35,400 nt of DNA, taken from positions 1 to 35,400 of the forward strand of contig DUDC01000017.1 of NCBI GenBank assembly GCA_012959465.1, in the 5' to 3' direction. Origin of the DNA: Planctomycetaceae bacterium. Its GTDB lineage: Bacteria > Planctomycetota > Planctomycetia > Pirellulales > Pirellulaceae. The notes under the pieces are model-generated. The model was not told where the DNA came from and did not search any database. It worked only from the letters and a program-made list of their open reading frames with translations. Shown here one piece after another: positions 33,495 to 35,400 of the stretch (positions are counted from its first letter, which is position 1; the number at the start of each line of letters is the position of its first letter). A program made the translations under genes and the position numbers.

Positions 33495-33932
33495 GTGTTG
33501 AACTCGATCTTAGTAGGACTGCTGTTGGCAATGGCCACCATTGCCGCACACGCCGTCGGCACGGCGTGGTGGCTGGTGCGGTTGCGGAGAATCGCAGAAG
33601 CCCATGAATCAACCGAGGCGATTTCGTTCGTGACTCAACTCAGGACTCTCTGCACTACTGCCGTTGTTCTCCTTTCGCTGCACATTCTGGAAGTGATTAT
33701 GTGGGGCATCGCCTACCTGCTGCTCGTCAGCGGCCGCGCGCTAAATACCATTGAAGAAGCCATTTATTTTTCGACGGTTACGTTCGCGTCCCTTGGGTAC
33801 GGTGACGTCGTCATCGAAGGCCCATGGCGATTGCTCAGTGCTATCCAAGCCATGACTGGGTTGCTGGCGTTTGGCTGGAGTTCCGCACTTCTGTTCGCCG
33901 TCGTCCAAAGAACCTGGAGAACAAAGAACTGA
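33495..33932 (+). CDS. Two-helix potassium-channel-like protein
   Basis: The 145-residue product begins at GTG 33495 (or TTG 33498). There are three hydrophobic segments: residues ~4-28 (LVGLLLAMATIAAHAV), ~53-78 (TAVVLLSLHILEVIMWGIAYLL) and ~112-138 (LLSAIQAMTGLLAFGWSSALLF). Before the last is the pore loop STVTFASLGYGDVVIEGPW. Its filter S-L-G-Y-G-D resembles the TVGYGD signature of bacterial ion channels. The family (Ion_trans_2-like) forms tetrameric pores selective for K+. No cytoplasmic RCK domain is present, so gating is not indicated by the sequence. The gene diverges from the kinase, and a functional link is only a suggestion from position. Confidence 0.88.
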   Translation: MLNSILVGLLLAMATIAAHAVGTAWWLVRLRRIAEAHESTEAISFVTQLRTLCTTAVVLLSLHILEVIMWGIAYLLLVSGRALNTIEEAIYFSTVTFASLGYGDVVIEGPWRLLSAIQAMTGLLAFGWSSALLFAVVQRTWRTKN

Positions 33933-34047
33933 GCCGAGTCGCACTCCCTTCACCACGCCAATGTCAACCTTGACCGTGGCGCGCCAGGTCGAAGGCGTCC
34001 ATTTGTCGCCATTGCAATTCGAATCAATGCCGCCCGCATGCCACAGA

Positions 34048-34393
34048 CTATTTCACCAATTCAAAATCGGGCAAGGTCCAGGCTTTGTCGAAATGAACCT
34101 GTGTTGGAGCGTAAAGCCGGAAGTAGCAGAACCACGTCCTTCCTGGCACGGATGGAATCCAGTTGTGTTCAAATCCAACTACAGCTTTCGGCCCAACGCA
34201 TATGTCAATGGAACCGTCGACATTGACGACGAGATCGGCCCGGCGCGAGGATCTTGGTCGGAATGCCATTCGCAAAGTCGTGTGTGAATTCCAACTTGCC
34301 GATTCGCGTTTGAACCGCGGTCGTCTGCTCATGAGTCGAGGTAGCTAGCGCGAGCGTGAAGCATAGGGTAAGTGTCTTTCGATGGGATCTCAT
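34048..34393 (-). pseudogene. DUF1254/DUF1214 gene remnant with large internal deletion
   Basis: The ATG at 34393 has GGAG 5 nt upstream and starts a signal-like leader (MRSHRKTLTLCFTLALATST). It is followed by VQTRIGKLEFTHDFANGIPT, which resembles the N-terminus of the DUF1254 domain. Near 34240-34250 the coding sense jumps to another frame, giving VVNVDGSIDICVGPKAVVGF, EHNWIPSVPGRTWFCYFRLY and WTLPDFELVK. This is the C-terminal end of DUF1214, up to the TAG at 34048-34050. Complete family members have roughly 400-500 residues, so about 350 residues are missing. The product cannot be functional. Confidence 0.82.
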
Positions 34394-34472
34394 TCGGACT
34401 CCAAAGAAAATGTGAACCGCCTGAGCGGACCATGCAACGAGTACGCGACCAGCATGTTGGGATGAAGGACCA

Positions 34473-34817
34473 TCAATCGGTTAATGTGATCGTCACACGG
34501 TCCAATTCACCGGTGAACGCGAACGGACTGCCCGCGTAGTTCGGGGCGACCTGGGTACCATAGTCGATACCGATATCGAAAGTCTCGGCCAACGAGTACG
34601 TACTGATGTGCATCCGCGCCATCTCGGTCGTATCGACTTTCACACCGTTCACATACAGATCTCCCGTACCGCCAAACTGTCTGGTGAGCCTGAAATCGAA
34701 CTTGAGGTCCGCCTGACCCCATTGATCCAAATGACGCATGTTGGCCTCGTTTGGTTGCCGATATCTGTTTGTTGTAAAACGACCATTGGGTAACCACGTC
34801 AGATCGACCCAACAGAG
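34473..34817 (-). pseudogene. Orphan arylsulfatase C-terminal fragment
   Basis: The frame from ~34817 to the stop at 34473 contains FGGTGDLYVNGVKVDTTEMA, SLAETFDIGIDYGTQVAPNY and AFTGELDRVTITL. This is the beta-sandwich end found at the C-terminus of arylsulfatases. The catalytic core with C-x-P-x-R is absent. A weak ATG at 34739 exists, but no signal or RBS is evident. The upstream limit is a TAG next to the palindrome at 34819-34836, so a rearrangement probably removed the rest. Next to it lies the DUF1254/DUF1214 remnant, so the pair marks a degraded locus. Confidence 0.75.
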
Positions 34818-34818
34818 C

Positions 34819-34836
34819 TAGCCTCGGCGGAGGCTA
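34819..34836. repeat. Palindrome TAGCCTC-GGCG-GAGGCTA
   Basis: Perfect 7-bp arms with a 4-nt loop, located exactly where homology of the sulfatase fragment begins. Confidence 0.8.
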
Positions 34837-34848
34837 CTGATGGCGAAC

Positions 34849-34876
34849 AAAAAAGCCCCGGTCATCGACCGGGGCT
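34849..34876 (-). terminator. Rho-independent terminator of the cut-off gene at the right edge
   Basis: A perfect 10-bp stem (34854-34863 with 34867-34876, loop ATC) is GC-rich and followed on the minus strand by six Ts. It lies 28 bp past the stop of the gene at 34904-35400. Confidence 0.92.
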
Positions 34877-34903
34877 CTCGATTCTCACTCAAATTTTCGG
34901 ACA

Positions 34904-35400
34904 CTACTCGCCCGATCGAAACTCGGCACTGTATTTTTGTGTCATCCTGCGCCGTATCTCGGCTGTGGCTTGATCAATCCCAGCCATGGCACCGAGTGCA
35001 GCGGAATTCGCTTTGGCATTGGTCGCCGTCTTGATCTGCGTACGAACAGTTTGCTGTTCGCTAAGGTTGTTGGGGCGCCAATACGTACCTGAACTGCTTC
35101 CATACCCGTAGCGGGAGTAGCCACCGTAGCCGTAGTCGCGATTGTAGTAACCGCTTACGCCTTGACCTACCGCTTGAGTCTGCTTGACCCGATTCGTCAT
35201 GGTCGCACCCCGGATGGAACCGGATCCGCCACGCAATTCGTTGGACACGTAAGCCCCATAGCTGAGCAAATCGGGATCCACGTTCAGCATCGGCAGATTA
35301 TCGATCTTGCCAGCGTAGCGTTCCATCCAAGTAGCCATTTGGCCCAAGGTCTTGCGAGTCTTTTTCTTTTCTTTGAAGTCACCCACCAACTTCGTGACGG
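34904..35400 (-). CDS. Hypothetical protein, N-terminus outside the window
   Basis: The frame is open to the window edge, so the start is not visible; a TTG at 35389 is unlikely to be the true start. I do not recognise the protein. Visible features are a basic, lysine-rich stretch (GDFKEKKKTRKTLGQMATWM) and a Tyr/Gly-rich low-complexity stretch (YYNRDYGYGGYSRYGYGSSS). A helical C-terminal region (EQQTVRTQIKTATNAKANSA, then ATAEIRRRMTQKYSAEFRSG) follows. Such Tyr/Gly-rich segments occur in surface or envelope proteins, but no function can be assigned. A strong terminator lies just downstream. Confidence 0.75.
   Translation of the reverse strand, partial: VTKLVGDFKEKKKTRKTLGQMATWMERYAGKIDNLPMLNVDPDLLSYGAYVSNELRGGSGSIRGATMTNRVKQTQAVGQGVSGYYNRDYGYGGYSRYGYGSSSGTYWRPNNLSEQQTVRTQIKTATNAKANSAALGAMAGIDQATAEIRRRMTQKYSAEFRSGE

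Noticed and set aside
33362..33562. 67-residue N-terminal extension of the kinase
   Set aside because: It would overlap the divergent channel gene, and its sequence is unlike a kinase N-terminus.
33950..34040. Possible further gene remnant after the DUF1214 fragment (minus-strand GDKWTPSTWRATVKVDIG)
   Set aside because: The stretch is protein-like but too short to match to any family by eye.

Overview
This window looks like chromosomal DNA of a planctomycete, most likely a marine Pirellulaceae-type bacterium. The evidence is the gene content: a DUF1549/DUF1553 protein paired with a Tat-exported DUF1501 protein, three complete secreted sulfatases, a ThuA-like protein, a Tat-exported Gfo/Idh/MocA oxidoreductase, a G8/beta-helix protein, an SGNH hydrolase, and a membrane Ser/Thr kinase with a DWG motif. 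Almost every complete protein begins with a Sec or Tat signal. GC content looks moderate. No rRNA, tRNA, CRISPR array or transposase gene was recognised.

Layout. 1-6859 (minus strand): a cut-off helical repeat protein, a 789-aa TPR protein, then the DUF1501 and DUF1549/1553 pair. 7187-8881 (plus): a CehA/McbA-type PHP hydrolase behind a repeat-rich leader. 8983-10173 (minus): a secreted VWA protein. 10497-13574 (plus): sulfatase 1 and a Tat-exported putative beta-propeller protein. 13829-15744: a heavily decayed TPR/HEAT-like pseudogene lying between two copies of an intergenic repeat. 16011-18409 (plus): a ThuA-like protein and sulfatase 2. 18557-22327 (minus): a G8/beta-helix protein followed by a TAXI-type solute-binding protein. 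22556-22753: a cold-shock protein with a clear terminator. 22873-27925 (minus): SGNH hydrolase, oxidoreductase, sulfatase 3 and an SprA-type HExxH protein. 28183-29346 (minus): a serine beta-lactamase-like hydrolase. 29544-33361 (minus): a Ser/Thr kinase, a protein made of eight PxDVY repeats and a small protein, with a two-helix ion channel (33495-33932, plus) diverging from the kinase. 34048-34817: two gene remnants, one of DUF1254/DUF1214 and one of an arylsulfatase C-terminus. 34904-35400: a cut-off hypothetical gene ending in a terminator.

Much of the window is extracellular or periplasmic catabolism, probably of sulfated polysaccharides: sulfatases remove sulfate, the oxidoreductase and ThuA-like protein may process sugars, and SGNH and PHP hydrolases remove side groups or act on phosphoesters. 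The substrate cannot be told from the sequence.

The best candidate for something undescribed is the 29.5-33.9 kb locus. There a kinase with an extracytoplasmic helical sensor domain overlaps by 17 nt a secreted protein built of PxDVY modules at a regular 38-40 residue spacing, with a channel gene diverging upstream. The second theme is a dispersed intergenic repeat family related to AATGTGTGGCACTGGCTCTG. It forms a long hairpin at 18454-18525 and occurs on both sides of the pseudogene.
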